The notes under the pieces are model-generated. The model was not told the DNA's origin, ran no database searches, and worked only from the letters and a program-made list of their open reading frames with translations. Below, one piece after another: positions 1 to 43,526 of a stretch of 64,000 nucleotides of DNA (its first letter is position 1; every line of letters starts with the position of its first letter). Origin of the DNA: Prosapia bicincta (Eukaryota > Arthropoda > Insecta > Hemiptera > Cercopidae); contig JBAIZL010000001.1 in assembly GCA_036971475.1 (NCBI GenBank), forward strand, positions 154,042,044-154,106,043, in the 5' to 3' direction. A program made the position numbers and the translations under genes.

Positions 1-27
1 CTTTTTAAACAGTTTAATTAATAGGTA

Positions 28-715
28 CAGTCCACTCCCGATTATCCGGGATCGCATCAACCTGGTTGCGGATCAACCGGGATCGTCAGCTCCACTTGAA
101 GCAGTGGGGCTGGAGGAGTCAAATGTGAACGCGGCGGACGGATGCGAGCGCGGGTGGTCGTTGGAGCGTACAGTAACCTTTACGGAATAATTTATAGACA
201 GTCAACTAGCCCGCAGTCGCCACCCCGTGTCCTAAATGCTTCCTACCTGTTTCCGCGCGACGCGCACTCGCGGGCAGAGTTTCGGTCAGCATGTCTGAGT
301 TTACGTTATATATCTTGTTGTCCTTTTATAAATTCATGCGGTTCTATGACGCGCGAATCCCTAATTACGTGTTATCTCCAACGTCCAATCAGATCAGAGG
401 ACCGAAGCATCGAACGTGATGCATGGAGGTGCGATAACCTCGAGCACGAGCTTCCGTTTTTCGGTGAATTACGAGATCGCTCGAGTCGAACGTAAACACT
501 ACCCTTCCTCAATGGTCAGTCTATGCGTTGCATCTGATCAAAACGAACTGTACAGTAGTGACGGTACAACAGGAGGCGGTACTATTTATCAGCTGTTTTT
601 ACAGTCATTGGGTAGAAGTAGGGCTGTGGATATTATGGTATTTGTTTTAACCGTGATTTCGCATTATCCGTGACGGCCCTGCCGGTAATTATCCCGGATA
701 ATCGGGAGTTGACTG
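28..715. mobile_element. Tigger/pogo-type MITE
   Basis: The two ends are inverted repeats: the left reads CAGTCCACTCCCGATTATCC and the reverse complement of the right reads CAGTCAACTCCCGATTATCC, both continuing into GGGA. A TA dinucleotide flanks each side (26-27 and 716-717), the target duplication of the Tc1/mariner/pogo superfamily, and CAGT...GATTATCCG ends are typical of pogo/Tigger elements. The two open frames inside show no transposase similarity, so this is a nonautonomous copy. It is more GC-rich than its surroundings. Confidence 0.8.
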
Positions 716-1071
716 TACTTAGGTTGTACTCAAGTGCAACAGGTCACGTGTCAGGACATAAAAATAGTTATTCACAAGATTACTGTTGCAATTATTGAAA
801 TTAATAATATGTAAAGAAATGATTTTACCTTTGCTAAAATCTAATACCTAAGAGGGGTTTGTCCTACCCTTCCTGGTACCATAGAAAAAAATACACATAT
901 AGATATATTCACTCACTTATATTTTGTAGTATAAAATTATCCAACCTCGGGATAGGAAAAATATTTTAATGGTGTTTTCCTCCACCATCTGTACTATAGA
1001 GGTATTTGATATCATTTCTCAATTTTGCCCAACTTCTCAAAAAAAAAAGAATTTTGTTTTTATCTGTTTTA
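716..1071. other. AT-rich spacer, nothing recognised
   Basis: Lies between the Tigger-type MITE and the piggyBac-like element. No coding potential or repeat was seen. It is upstream of the first visible AGAP exon and is probably intronic to that gene. Confidence 0.5.
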
Positions 1072-1403
1072 TTAATTCTGGAGTCGGGGCGCCCCGACTT
1101 GTAACGTGAGTAGACTGGGGCGCCATAATGGTTTTTATTAATTTAAGCACAGTTTTTTTTTGTTAAACTTTTTAACCGTTATTTATGTAGTTAATTGTTC
1201 CTAATGAAGAGATTTAGGGCATTATAATATAAAAATGATAATATATTGTGAATAAACACGTTTATTGAACAATATTGCAATATAAGTAATTACATAGGAA
1301 CAAATTATAAAACTAATAATGAACATAAAATTCAAGTTATTTGAAGGTTAATATTTTAAATCGTTGGTTGTTACAATACAAAAAAAGTATTTAGACAAAA
1401 TAG

Positions 1404-1658
1404 TCATGTTTTTTGTTCTCCAATGTAATACGGTCCCATCGGTTGTAACTGTTCGCGTTGAATATCAACTACCATTTCGTGTTTAGAATCTCCCCCATCT
1501 TGTTCGGAACCCTTATCTCCAAGACAAACTTCTACATGATCCTCTTCCTCTATATCAGATCCGTCAATAAATTCACTATCACTATTTTCGTAAATATTCT
1601 CTTCTAACAACTCCCTAATCCGTTCTTGTTCACGGTCTCTTTGCCTTTCCATTTCCAT
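1404..1658 (-). pseudogene. piggyBac transposase N-terminal remnant
   Basis: An 84-codon frame begins with arginine/glutamate-rich sequence (REQERIRELLEE) followed by an acidic stretch (DSEFIDGSDIEEED). Many piggyBac transposases start this way, with an (E/R)RIRxLLEE helix and an acidic tail before the catalytic domain. No DDD catalytic core follows. The location inside TTAA-bounded inverted ends on the matching strand supports the assignment; sequence similarity alone would be weak for such low-complexity residues. Confidence 0.55.
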
Positions 1659-1810
1659 GTCAATAAAGTATCGTTTAAAACTAATACATACACTAAATAC
1701 ACTTTTTACAACACTTAAATACGAAGAAAACTATTTTAACAAACTGAAAATATAGTTACACAAACGTGGGTGCCTAGTCTGACAGACCCAAAATAGAAAA
1801 AATACTGTCA

Positions 1811-2004
1811 CACGAGTCGGGGCGCCAAGTCTGTGAGACCCGAATCGTAAACAAAGGCAGGTAGAGCAGTGGCAAAAACTCAACATTGACTGGAACTTAA
1901 TATTGTACAGCTAGATGGACGGAGGAGTTTCTAGCGCAGTGCTACCAACCGTAGCAACAAAATTTCCCTGCTCCGGGTCTGTGAGACTTGGCGGCCCGAC
2001 TCCA
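1811..2004. repeat. Inverted repeat at the piggyBac right end
   Basis: About 28 bases starting GAGTCGGGGCGCCAAGTCTG at 1814 recur in reverse complement at 1974-2002 (GGGTCTGTGAGACTTGGCGG onward). The pair encloses about 130 bases and could form a long hairpin. Subterminal repeats of this kind are common transposase-binding arrays in piggyBac elements. Confidence 0.7.
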
Positions 2005-2092
2005 GGGTTAAACAAAGTAGTTTCATGTTCTATAGGATATGTAAAGCATAGTAAATTATGACAAATAATGCAGTTTAACCATTTAAAAATGA

Positions 2093-33992
<31,900 letters not shown>

Positions 33993-34870
33993 CCACTTTG
34001 CTCACTCTATTTAAATTTAGAAAATTGTTAAATTAATCGAATTGTTATATTTGTCAATGAAATGTTAGATGGAATAGCTTTGATAGTTGTAAAATATACT
34101 TAATGGTAAACCATGTGAAAGTAATTTATAGTGTGTGCTGTAGATTAATATTCAGTAAATAATTCTACATTTCATACTATTTATATTATTTTGGTACTCA
34201 AAAACAGTTTTAATCAGTTCTTTCAAAATGATGAATTGTTAATGTGCCTTTATTTGATTGTAAGGTACTCTAGAGCAGAATTTTGTCTTTGTTAAAAAAC
34301 AGAAGTCAATTGATTTGTGGGTTCAAATTTACCCCGAATCAAAAGAGTAAGATGAGTTTATCCAAAAAAAAATAAGATTTATTAAATTATTAGAAGAGAA
34401 TTTTTAAGAAGAAATATGTTTTCAAATTCAACCCTTAGTTTTTTTTAATTGTATATAGTGTTTATTGTAAAAATCTATTTTGAGTGTTACAGAATTTAAT
34501 ATTTTTGTCAAACTATCAAAGAGTTCCATGTTTCATATCACCATATTTATTTTTTAATGACAAATTTTAGTTTGTCAGACTGTATACATATATTTGTACA
34601 ATATCCTTGTTGATATTATTTATGAATCTTATTTTATTGAGTCCAGCTTTATGTTTTATATTGTTTATAGTTTAAAAACAGCTGTGAATTATTTTGCTTA
34701 AAATAAAAAATTGTATAGTATACTTTGTATAGATTTATATAAGAGTATATATTTATTAAACTTTCCATTTTGTAGATGTCATCAAAAATTAAAAGTATTA
34801 TGTAAGTATTACTTCATTTCTTCTTTAACCTTGCATACTTTTATTGGAATAAATAAAACCTCCTTACCAT
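33993..34870 (+). other. Probable AGAP 3' UTR
   Basis: An AT-rich stretch after the AGAP stop with no coding signal. AATAAA occurs at 34702-34707 and twice in tandem at 34848-34857; either could end the transcript. The boundary is inferred from these signals only. Confidence 0.5.
34848..34857 (+). terminator. Tandem AATAAA polyadenylation signal
   Basis: Two overlapping AATAAA hexamers about 860 bases after the AGAP stop. A single alternative hexamer is at 34702. Confidence 0.4.
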
Positions 34871-35876
34871 GAATAAATCTTTTAATTTAAACCCTTATAT
34901 ACATTTCAATTGCAAAGGAATCGCATAAAATTATTTGTAATAAGTTCCTCTGTAGATGATTGCTAAGGGATGTACATAAATTACAAGTTTTATTTTCAGT
35001 CAAGAGGTTTTATTTATTAAAATTTAAAAATTAACTCACAATTGGTTAAACTTGCTATTGTACACGTTATACTAAATTTCACAATTGGTAATATATTTTT
35101 GTATGTGTTTTGTTATTTAATGTCTATCACAAAATATTAAGTATTACTTCAGACTGATAATCTTTATTGAAATTAAATTATATATTGTGCTATAAGTTGA
35201 TATAATAAGCATATTTACCCATGTATGTTTTATTCCAACAAAATTATTAAATTATAAAGGTGCTTGTCATACATAAATTTTTTTTAAAATGGAATAAGAA
35301 TTCTTATTGCACTTTTGCTCGTCATGAGCAGCAACAAGATTTCGAATAAGAATTGTGTCACTCTTACATATCTGTTTCTCATGTCATCTATCTGCAAATT
35401 TAATGCTAGGGTCCCTGGTTGCCTTAGCCACAAATGTTAACTTTCATTTTACAATAAAAAGAGAGAAGGCTGTATGCATAAACTGGACTACTTAGTTTAG
35501 CTTAACCCTTTGAGGACAGAGGGCTATGTGATGTTTTTTTTATATTTCTGACACTTAGGATGGCTATGCAAAAATTACAATGTAATCATATATAAACTTT
35601 TTATATTATGTGATACTGCAAATAAGTGAATATTTATGTATTTAATCCATATTGAAAAATTGTTGAATCATTTAAAACAATAGTTAAAATGGGTGATCAA
35701 CAATTGCTTTAAAGTAGTTGATTAATTAATGCCAGCAGCTGCCCTTCCTCAGCGAGCTTTGTTGCTAGTGTGATGCCAGCTGTCGGCTAGTGTAGCTGGT
35801 TTTTATTGGTGGTTCTAAGTTATTGTGTGATAAACAAAATTTTTGTCACTTCCTTAAGCAGTACTATAGTTTAGGT
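34871..35876. other. Intergenic, short PLE end fragment
   Basis: 35314-35346 (GCACTTTTGCTCGTCATGAG, CAGCAACAAGATTTCG) matches the outer part of the PLE palindrome near 3411-3445. TTAACCCTTTGAGGACAGAG at 35512 has the form of a piggyBac-type end, but no matching partner was found. The rest is unremarkable. Confidence 0.4.
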
Positions 35877-36775
35877 CAGGGGTCTCAGGCTTGGGGTTAT
35901 ACTGATTCCTTCAGTGAGTTCCAAAGACATACACCATTTAAATTTTACTGCCAGCATGTAAAATTTCTAAATCCAGACTAGTCGCTGAGTACTCGCCCTG
36001 AACATGCATACGCTTACTAAATTCGCTAGTTCAATCACTATTTTGTTCTACTGTATTGTTAGGACTGCGACCTTTGACAACATCTGGTGGAGATAGGTAG
36101 TGTATCCATTGCTAACAGAAAGGTTCTGGTATATTCCATTCAGTTCTAGATGCCAATAATTAGAGTATAAAAATGCTAGTTGTTCAACCATGAGTCAATT
36201 CGCCTAGGAAACATGAAAGAAGTGAACTGTGAAATAAAGTAGTAGTGTGTAACTCCTTAGCTTAAAACGTGTTTATGCGTGTTCAAAAGACATTTTTGTA
36301 ACAATATTTTGATTTGACTTGTTTTTGTGTGCAATTTACTAGTATTAAAAAAAACGAAAAATACACTGTGAATGCAATACATTTAAATATCTGTGGTACT
36401 TTCAATATTTTGTAATTGAGTCCAGTAAGAAGGTACCATGTTTGATTCACAATGAACCCATTTTCAAAGAATATAATATTAGACGTCATTATAAAAAAAA
36501 ATAATTAAAAAATTACTCAAAACATACTCCAGGTTTGCGGACAGAAAAAATTTAAGCTTTGAAACACCAATTGAATGGTGTTCAAGTGCCAGCTTTCTTG
36601 TGGCTCTTGAAATCGAAAAATGTGAAAAACCATTAAATATAGAGAAATGATCAAAGATTGCTTAATTCCAGGATCAGTAATTGTATTCAGATCTGTCATA
36701 AGCAATCGCAGAAAATATATTAACTCAACTCTCTGACAAAAATGTACCTCTGGCCTTGCATAAGTCAACGAATGT

Positions 36776-37683
36776 TACTTACTTACTTACTTACTAGCCA
36801 ACGCCCACCCTTGGCTGCTGGGCCATTTGGTGGCGCGCTGACCAGTACAATCGAGAGAGACGTCCCTCATTGTCCTCTTTGTCTGGCTGGACGTAGCCCA
36901 AGGAAGTGCATGTGAGGAGGTGATCCGCATCCATAGTTCCGTTTCCACACAACATGCAATCCGGCGATTGGAGTACATGAATCCTGTGGAGGTGTGCCGC
37001 CAGGTAGTCGTGGCCAGTAGCCAGGTGGAACAGTGCTACACCAGTGCGGCGGGGAAGGCTACGGTTTATTGGTCCTTCGGTGACGAGTGTAGCCCAGCTT
37101 TTGTTTTGAGAGGCCCTGATTAGGTTTTCTCTCGTGCTGCGATTTAAAGCTGAGTTTATCTGTATTTTGACCGATTGAAAAGAGGTTGAGATAAGTGGCT
37201 GCGGTAAAGCAGCTCCCTGTTTAGCGAGAGAGTCGGCTTTCTCGTTTCCTTCTATATTGACATGACTTGGCACCCACTGAATGTGAATTTGCCAACCCTT
37301 CTCCTGAAGGGAGTCTAGTTGCTTTCTACAGGACAATGTTCGGTGGCATTCCACTTGTCTGTTGCTAGTGACACCCTGTATTGCTGCCATAGAGTCCACA
37401 AGAAATACAGCCTTATAGGTCCCTTTGATTTTTGAAAGTTCAATGGATGCTGCCAAGATAGCTTCAACCTCCCCATCATAATTGCTCTGGCTACTGCCAC
37501 CTGCCACAGCCCCTTCGAATAATCGGCTGTGGAACCCAGCTCCTGTTCCACCGCTTGCTGATGATCCATCTGTGTAGATGTGTAGCCAGTCATCTGGCGG
37601 GAAGTTAGAATTAATAGTTTCAAGGGCTGCTGCCCTCAGCTCTGAGGGATTTGATTGACTTTTTGAGGCATTATGGTGGGTGC
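36776..37683 (-). mobile_element. 5'-truncated LINE nested in the hAT element
   Basis: A perfect 13-base duplication AGTCAACGAATGT flanks it (36763-36775, 37684-37696). The minus-strand 3' end is a (TAAG)n tail at 36776-36795. It holds the RNase H and zinc-knuckle end of a non-LTR retrotransposon, of a different subfamily from the copy at 21842. Its reading frame is better preserved than the hAT around it, so it inserted later. Confidence 0.9.
36794..37630 (-). pseudogene. LINE RNase H and zinc-knuckle region
   Basis: The 237-codon frame 36794-37507 carries SSQSNYDGEVEAILAASIEL (E), YKAVFLVDSMAAIQGV (D), IQWVPSHVNIEGNEKADSLA (H and last D) and a terminal CMLCGNGTMDADHLLTCTSL zinc knuckle. 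The first RNase H acid lies upstream in another frame (37315-37623, with TGYTSTQMDHQQ), separated by a shift. Only this C-terminal part of the polyprotein is present. Confidence 0.85.
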
Positions 37684-39103
37684 AGTCAACGAATGTGTCA
37701 GATACTGCTCAGAAATTGTTTTATTCAAAGAGTAAATAGGAGCTACGAAGTATTTGAAGAATTTCTTGATATTGATAGTATTCACAGCAGAACTACTGGT
37801 GAAGATATTTTTAAGGTAGTTGAAATGCCTTTAATAAAAAGAACCTTCATGGAAAAATTTGAAATCTATTACAACTGATACCAAAAATATCTTTGGTAAA
37901 CAAAAAGGTGTAGTCGCTCTTGTGTCAAAGTCTGTAGAAAATTATGGTGGTTTAAAACAATTAGTCTTACATTGTACCATTCATAAACAGTCTCTGGGGG
38001 AAAATGCCTGGATATGCCTAAAGTTCTAAAACCTGTCACATCAATTGTTAATTTTATCATATACACTGGACTGAATCACAGAGAATTCTGTGAGTTTACT
38101 TGAGAGATTGGAGAAACTGATTTACTGTCATATCATTTTCCCATATGATGGCATAGTTTCCCGAAACATTCAGTGCTTCTTTGAACTTCGAGGAGTGATT
38201 GAAATTTTTTTAAATGAAAAGCATTGTAATTCATCCGCATTACAAAACAGCAAATAGCTGTGAAAGTAATTCATAAAAGTAATAGATTTTATGTGGATTT
38301 GACAAAACATGAACTAACTGAATTTGAGGTTGCAAGGAGAAAAGCTGCTTTTTCCTGATTTATACACTAATAGAAACTCATTCCAGTAGAAAATAATACT
38401 GCTTCAATCACAATTGCTTTAAAAGTATTCCACATATGTGAAATATTAACCACACTACTGAAACTGTTTCTCATCGATTTTACAGTAGAACCTTTAAATA
38501 TAAATTTTTATTCTCTTTCTCAGACTTTAATGTCATTGCAAATAAAATCCCTTTGATACGGACATTGAAACCCTAGCCCCAGAAATTTAAATAGAAATTA
38601 TTGATCTACACTGCAGTGATATATTTATCTACAAACATCAAAACTCATCTTTGTTGGAATTTTATAAATATTCTAGTGGCACAATTTGCTCTTGGACTGT
38701 TTTATGTTTTTAGTACTACTCACTTTTGTGAGATAACATTCTCCATTATTAAGTATGTATTAAAATGTTTACAGATCTAAGATAACCGATGAGCATCTTA
38801 AACCTCTTTTAATAATTGGTATAAGTAAAGTAATTACTCCACAACTAAAAAATATTGTCAGTGGAAAATCACAACTACATAAATCTCATTAGTATTTTAT
38901 ATATTTATAATGTTAGTTGGATTAATTTAAATTATTTGTTAGGTGTATTCTATGTGTATTATACTTGTCATTAAGCTTTACCTAGCAAGTAAATAAAACA
39001 GAATTATTTTCATTCTGTGTTTTTTTATCCAAGTTATTACAAAAACAATAAACCATTAGATGTGGCGGGCTGGATTTGACCCGAGGAACAGTTTGGAGAC
39101 CGG

Positions 39104-39494
39104 TATCAGTAGTCAACACGTTCAATATCTCTGTGATCATTAATAAGTATAGTATATAAGGTGTAACCAAATTTATCTGAATTTTCTACTTGATTGAGAA
39201 TTGGTTATTTGTTGATCAAAGATGACAAGCCAAATGATAATGCATTTTTTTTAAAGTTTGAAGAATCTGGATACAGGAGAAAATATGTTCAATGTACTTA
39301 AATAAAAAAATGCTTAATTTTTTTCAGGCCTCATTTTTTATTTTTTAAGAAATAAATTATATCTTGAGAATGGATAAACTGATTTTAACCAAATATGGAA
39401 TGTAATAAACTGTTGCTCTTTTCACTTGATAAAGATTTTGGAAGAACTACACTGAAATTTTCAAAGTGATTGTTATTATAGTTCTTTAAATGTA
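39104..39494. other. Intergenic, nothing recognised
   Basis: AT-rich gap between the hAT relic and the mariner element. Confidence 0.5.
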
Positions 39495-40805
39495 CGAGGG
39501 TAAGTCAAATATTATCCGCAATATAGGTATATTTTTGTTTACGTTGGCAGTACTGTCCTTTTGCGTTGATGACGCATGCTTTGTTTATTCGTTGTTATGT
39601 CTATGCACGTTACAAGCTGCTAGGTTAGTTTCGTTATCGCTGCCGTGCTGTTAATAATGGCCGCTCCACTTTCTATTTGCACCAAAGAAGAACAACGTTC
39701 AGTGATCCGTTTTTTGTGGTCGGAAGGTGTATCAGGGGCCGTAATTCATCGAAGACTTTTGGTACAGTACGGGAACAATTGTTTGCCACAACGGAGTGTC
39801 TATGAATGGATTGAAAAATTCAAAAATGGTCGCCCAAGTGTTACGCAAAATGAAGGAGCTGGCCGACCAGTTACCGCCATAAACGAGGAAAACATTGAGC
39901 GTTCACGTGAAATGATTCTCTCAGACAGACGGATAACTGTTGACGACGTGGCAAATCGTCTGCAAATTAGCCACGGTTCTGCCTACGAAATCATTTACAG
40001 CAGACTTGGGTTTCATAAAGTTTGTGCAAGATGGGTTCCAAAACAACTGACACAGTTGCATAAACAAACGCGCTTGGACGTGTGCAAAAAACATTTGGAT
40101 CGCTATGTTAACGAACAGGACAACTTCTTAGACAGGATCGTTACTGGTGACGAAACATGGATCCATCATTACGAGCCGGAGAGTAAACGGCAGAGTATGG
40201 AATGGAAACATCCAAATTCGCTGTGCAAGAAAAAATTCAAAACCCAACCGTCCGCAGGAAAACTTATGCTTACGGTTTTTTGGGACTCACAAGGTCCATT
40301 ACTGGAACATTATCAGGAAAGGGGCACAACAATAAACAGTGTACGTTACAGTGAGATGCTTACTGCTAAGCTGAAGCCTGCAATTCGTAGCAAACGCCGA
40401 GGACTGCTGTCAAAATGCGTTGTGTTGTTGCACGACAATGCCCGTCCGCATACAGCTGCCCACACTGCAGAAACGCTTCAGAAACTCAATTTTGAAGTAT
40501 TGGATCATCCTCCATATAGTCCCGATCTCGCTCTATCTGATTTTTACTTGTTTGGTCCACTCAAAGAGGCAATTAGGGGCCGTCGATTTACGACAGACGA
40601 AGCATTGAAAGAAGCGGTGCATTCCTGGCTCGCATCTCAACCCAAAACCTTCTTCCACGAGGGCATCAGGAAACTTGAACAACGTTGGACCAAGTGCGTT
40701 GAAAAGCAAGGGGACTATGTCGAAAAATGATGTACTTGTAAGTTTCCTATTTGATTTCAATAAAATTTTATAACTATATTTCGGATAATTATTGACTTAC
40801 CCTCG
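39495..40805 (+). mobile_element. mariner element, apparently complete
   Basis: TA target on both sides (39493-39494, 40806-40807). The ends read CGAGGGTAAGTCAAATATTA and, reversed from the right, CGAGGGTAAGTCAATAATTA; the similarity extends over about 27 bases. It contains a single uninterrupted transposase gene and an AATAAA just after it. Length and layout are those of a full mariner. It is the best-preserved element in the window. Confidence 0.93.
39657..40730 (+). CDS. mariner transposase, intact DD34D
   Basis: Catalyses cut-and-paste transposition at TA sites. The ATG at 39657 (MAAPLSICTKEEQRSVIRFL) gives 357 residues; the frame is open a little further upstream but without ATG. N-terminal HTHs include GAVIHRRLLVQYGNNCLPQR and ITVDDVANRLQISHGSAYEI. 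The catalytic acids are in GDETWIHHYEPES, LLHDNARPHTAAHT and YSPDLALSDFYLFGPLK, with 34 residues between the last two. No stops or shifts occur, unlike the mariners at 16031 and 30235. Codon use is GC-richer than the host surroundings. Intact coding plus good ends suggests recent, perhaps ongoing, mobility. Confidence 0.95.
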   Translation: MAAPLSICTKEEQRSVIRFLWSEGVSGAVIHRRLLVQYGNNCLPQRSVYEWIEKFKNGRPSVTQNEGAGRPVTAINEENIERSREMILSDRRITVDDVANRLQISHGSAYEIIYSRLGFHKVCARWVPKQLTQLHKQTRLDVCKKHLDRYVNEQDNFLDRIVTGDETWIHHYEPESKRQSMEWKHPNSLCKKKFKTQPSAGKLMLTVFWDSQGPLLEHYQERGTTINSVRYSEMLTAKLKPAIRSKRRGLLSKCVVLLHDNARPHTAAHTAETLQKLNFEVLDHPPYSPDLALSDFYLFGPLKEAIRGRRFTTDEALKEAVHSWLASQPKTFFHEGIRKLEQRWTKCVEKQGDYVEK

Positions 40806-40807
40806 TA

Positions 40808-41547
40808 TCTAATGTTGTATTTGCTTAAGAACCAAATTTTATAAAGCTCAGATAAAGCAGTATTAATAATTTAAAAATTATATTAACCTCCATTCTAAAG
40901 ATTTTTGTGGTGGAAATTACTTTATCTAGTAATTTTTCTTTTCTAATTTCATTTGTATGTGGTAAAAACTTCAGTAAGGAAAATCAGTTGGGTTGGTATG
41001 TAATAAATTTTGTTGAAATCAGTTAATCTAGTTGCATTAAATAATTTATTTTTGAAAGATACAAAATGTTGGCCAGACAGAAAATAAAATGATTTTGGAC
41101 CTTAGTTCCATTAGGAATTTTTTCTTCAGTTTGATCATTTCCAAAAATTTCCCACTCATTTTTTAAACGCCCTTTAGTGAAGTTAATATAATATTAACCT
41201 GCTTTTTTCAAAATACAAGTGCGTTTTTTAGGTCTTAAATAAAAATTATCTCAATTCTTTTGTTTTTTATTAATACTTTACAAATGTGCATTAAAACAAA
41301 CTAACAAAAATAAAAAAATGTTTTTACTTACATTGGGAACTTTTTTACCTTTATATTACAATGGTGGATAATAAATGTTTTTTTAAATTTAATAAGGATC
41401 TAATTAGTTGAATGCTAAGGCCCTCAGAAGGTAGGATTTAATTTGTGTTGTCAATTGTGTTTTATTTCACCACACAAATATTCTCATGTATGAAGTAGTA
41501 AATATTTATATTTTATACAAGTGTAATTATTTATGTTGGTATGTAAA
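40808..41547. other. Intergenic, nothing recognised
   Basis: AT-rich sequence between the mariner and the Tigger element. Confidence 0.5.
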
Positions 41548-42209
41548 TACAGTCGGCGCCGCTTATTGTGATCATATTTGTCTGAAGCATATTTGATAAC
41601 AATAACCGAACGCTTAATCACGATGTAGTCTACAGCCGTACTGCATTGAACTCACTGTATTATTGCCACAACTGTTTGTTCTGAACGATATGTAAGCCTA
41701 TCATTACATTAAGTAGTTCTAATTCTGTAACACTATAATTAAACTGTACTTACCAAATTTTTATGCTATTCCGGACAGTTTTATGTACAGTAGTAGAATT
41801 TCTGTAATTTAGTTTTCTACTTGTTAAATTTAGTGGGCATATTTCATGTCAGTTTATTTTATTTCACTGTAGATTTTTGTTAAAACACCGAATCTAGCAT
41901 AATTGAAAAAAAAATATATAGAACTACGTAAAACACTTGATCAAAACATTTTAACACATAAAACTTCATTATAAAACACTTCAATCTTATTTACACTTCA
42001 AATTTACATTTACTTTTTCTCGAAGAATTCCTCTATATGTGACTGTCTGTAGTCTTCTCGTAAAATATTGTTTATAAATTGGTCATATTCATAATGTTTG
42101 TTGAAATTTTCTGCTTTTTGTTGAACAAACTGCCTTAGAATCTCAAGAGCTTGGTGAACTTCCTGCTTAGATCTTTGCGGTACACATTTATAATTTTTGT
42201 CATCATCAG

Positions 42210-43526
42210 TGCCTTCTTCTTCTTCAGTAATTTTTTATGTTGAAGCAACTACCTCACAAATATTGTCTTCAGTCATTTCCGCTGCTGTTTCAATACTATC
42301 GTCAACTTCCATCCACTCAGTATATTATTTTAAGGACAAATCGAAAGGCTTCAAGTTCTCTTCAGAGTCTTCCTCAGATGTAGCTTGCTCTTCATTTTCT
42401 TCAACAAAAAAACACCTTTTCTAAAGCAATTTTTCACAGTTTTTTCAGAAACTTCATTCCAAGATTTTGCTATCAGATGAATAGCATCGAGTAAAGAAGT
42501 TTTTTTAGACAATTCATTTGAGGTAAGGGTTTGAAATTCATCCATATTTTCTATAATTCTAGCGCGCATCTCTCGTTGATAAAAGCTTTTGAGATTTTTA
42601 ATTATGCCTCGGTCACATGGCTGAATGATGTAGTATTGGCCGGAAGGTAAATCACTTTGATGTGTTTTAGCGTAGTGCTTATGTCATTATGTGCAGTGCA
42701 GTTGTCTAGTAGAAGGACAATGTTGCGTTTGAGGCTGGTATCCCATTTAGTCAGCCATTCATTAAAAATTTTTGATGTCATCCAAGCATTGGAGTTTGAA
42801 TGATATTCAACAGATAGCTTTTTGATACCTTGAAAACAACGTGGATTTTTAGATTTACCGATAATTAAGAGTTTTTCTTTATGACCAACCATGTTAACAC
42901 AACACAAAAGTTATTCTTTGTTTACATATTTTACAGCCGTTAGCAATTTCATTTTTAAATAAGTAAGTATGTTCGGGTAAAGCACGATAATAAAGTCCTG
43001 TTTCATCTACATTGTATATGCAGCTAGGAGAATACTCGGCCAAAATCTTTGGCCATTCGTATTGTAACCAGTCCTCAGCTCCAACAAAATCAGCATTTCT
43101 TTTTTCACCACACGTTTTCTTGTAAACAATATTTTCCCCTTTCTTCCATCGATTGAACCATCCATCTGTGGCTTTAAAATCCTGTTTTCCTATTTTTTTG
43201 CCAAGATCCTCAGCTTTTAGACGCATTAGTGGGCCGTCAACTCGAGCATCTTTTTCGCGAACATTTTTAAACCACAATTTCAAAGCTGATTCCACTTGCG
43301 GATCCTTCCCAGTTCGATGTCTTTTGTTGTCAACATTTGCATTATACTTTGATAATGACAAGATTTTTTCTTTGTTGTTCAATATTTTACATAAGAGAGG
43401 TTGAGAAACGCCAAGTTGAGAAGCAGCGTTTCTTTGACTCATTTTTGGTAATTTACTGTATCTATCTAGAATATCAAGTTTTTGTTTAAGACTTAAATCG
43501 CGTCGTTTCTTTTGAGATTCGGACAT
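42210..43526 (-). pseudogene. Tigger transposase with two frameshifts
   Basis: Start MSESQKKRRDLSLKQKLDIL (psq-type HTH), then the CENP-B-type HTH (VDGPLMRLKAEDLGKKIGKQ) and catalytic CIYNVDETGLYYRALPEHTY. A shift near 42900 moves to the frame with NAWMTSKIFNEWLTKWDTSL and IVLLLDNCTAHNDI. A second shift near 42630 splits YLPANTTS from IQPCDRGIIKNLKSFY, the third catalytic D. The C-terminus has DAIHLIAKSWNEVSEKTVKN. Only small lesions separate it from an intact gene. Confidence 0.88.

Larger units (their letters stand above)
1076..2007 (-). mobile_element. piggyBac-like element, internally deleted
   Basis: TTAA lies at both edges (1072-1075 and 2008-2011), as in piggyBac insertions. The right end reads inward from TTAA as CCCTGGAGTCGGGCCGCC and the left as TTCTGGAGTCGGGGCGCC. 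A minus-strand remnant at 1404-1658 looks like the acidic N-terminus of a piggyBac transposase, so the body of the transposase gene has been lost. Further copies of the GGCGCC-containing end sequence lie inside both ends. Its high GC ends contrast with the AT-rich flank. Confidence 0.75.
36500..38892 (+). pseudogene. hAT transposase, broken and interrupted
   Basis: Before the LINE: FLVALEIEKCEKPLN. After it: RSYEVFEEFLDIDSIHSRTT, then GEDIFKVV, KKGVVALVSKSVENYGGLKQ, a histidine-containing LVLHCTIHKQSL stretch, SRNIQCFFELRGVIEIFLNE and the dimerisation end ITDEHLKPLLIIGISKV with terminal SQLHKSH and TAG at 38890. This is the order in GTF2IRD2/ZBED5-type hAT transposases. Multiple stops make it inactive. 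Confidence 0.7.
35877..39103 (+). mobile_element. hAT element relic (ZBED5/GTF2IRD2-like), with nested LINE
   Basis: The left end CAGGGGTCTCAGGCTTGGGG is a Charlie-type hAT end; the right, reversed, reads CTCCAAACTGTTCCTCGGGT, the expected partner though the last bases are eroded. Between them lies a broken hAT transposase interrupted by a LINE at 36776-37683. An eight-base target duplication could not be confirmed. Confidence 0.7.

Noticed and set aside
142..673. Two overlapping frames in the first 700 bases as an upstream AGAP exon
   Set aside because: They lie wholly inside a TA-flanked MITE, show no GTPase motif (no P-loop) and do not give the needed splice phase.
36517..36768. 83-codon minus-strand frame
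   Set aside because: Antisense of the hAT transposase relic, which reads on the plus strand.
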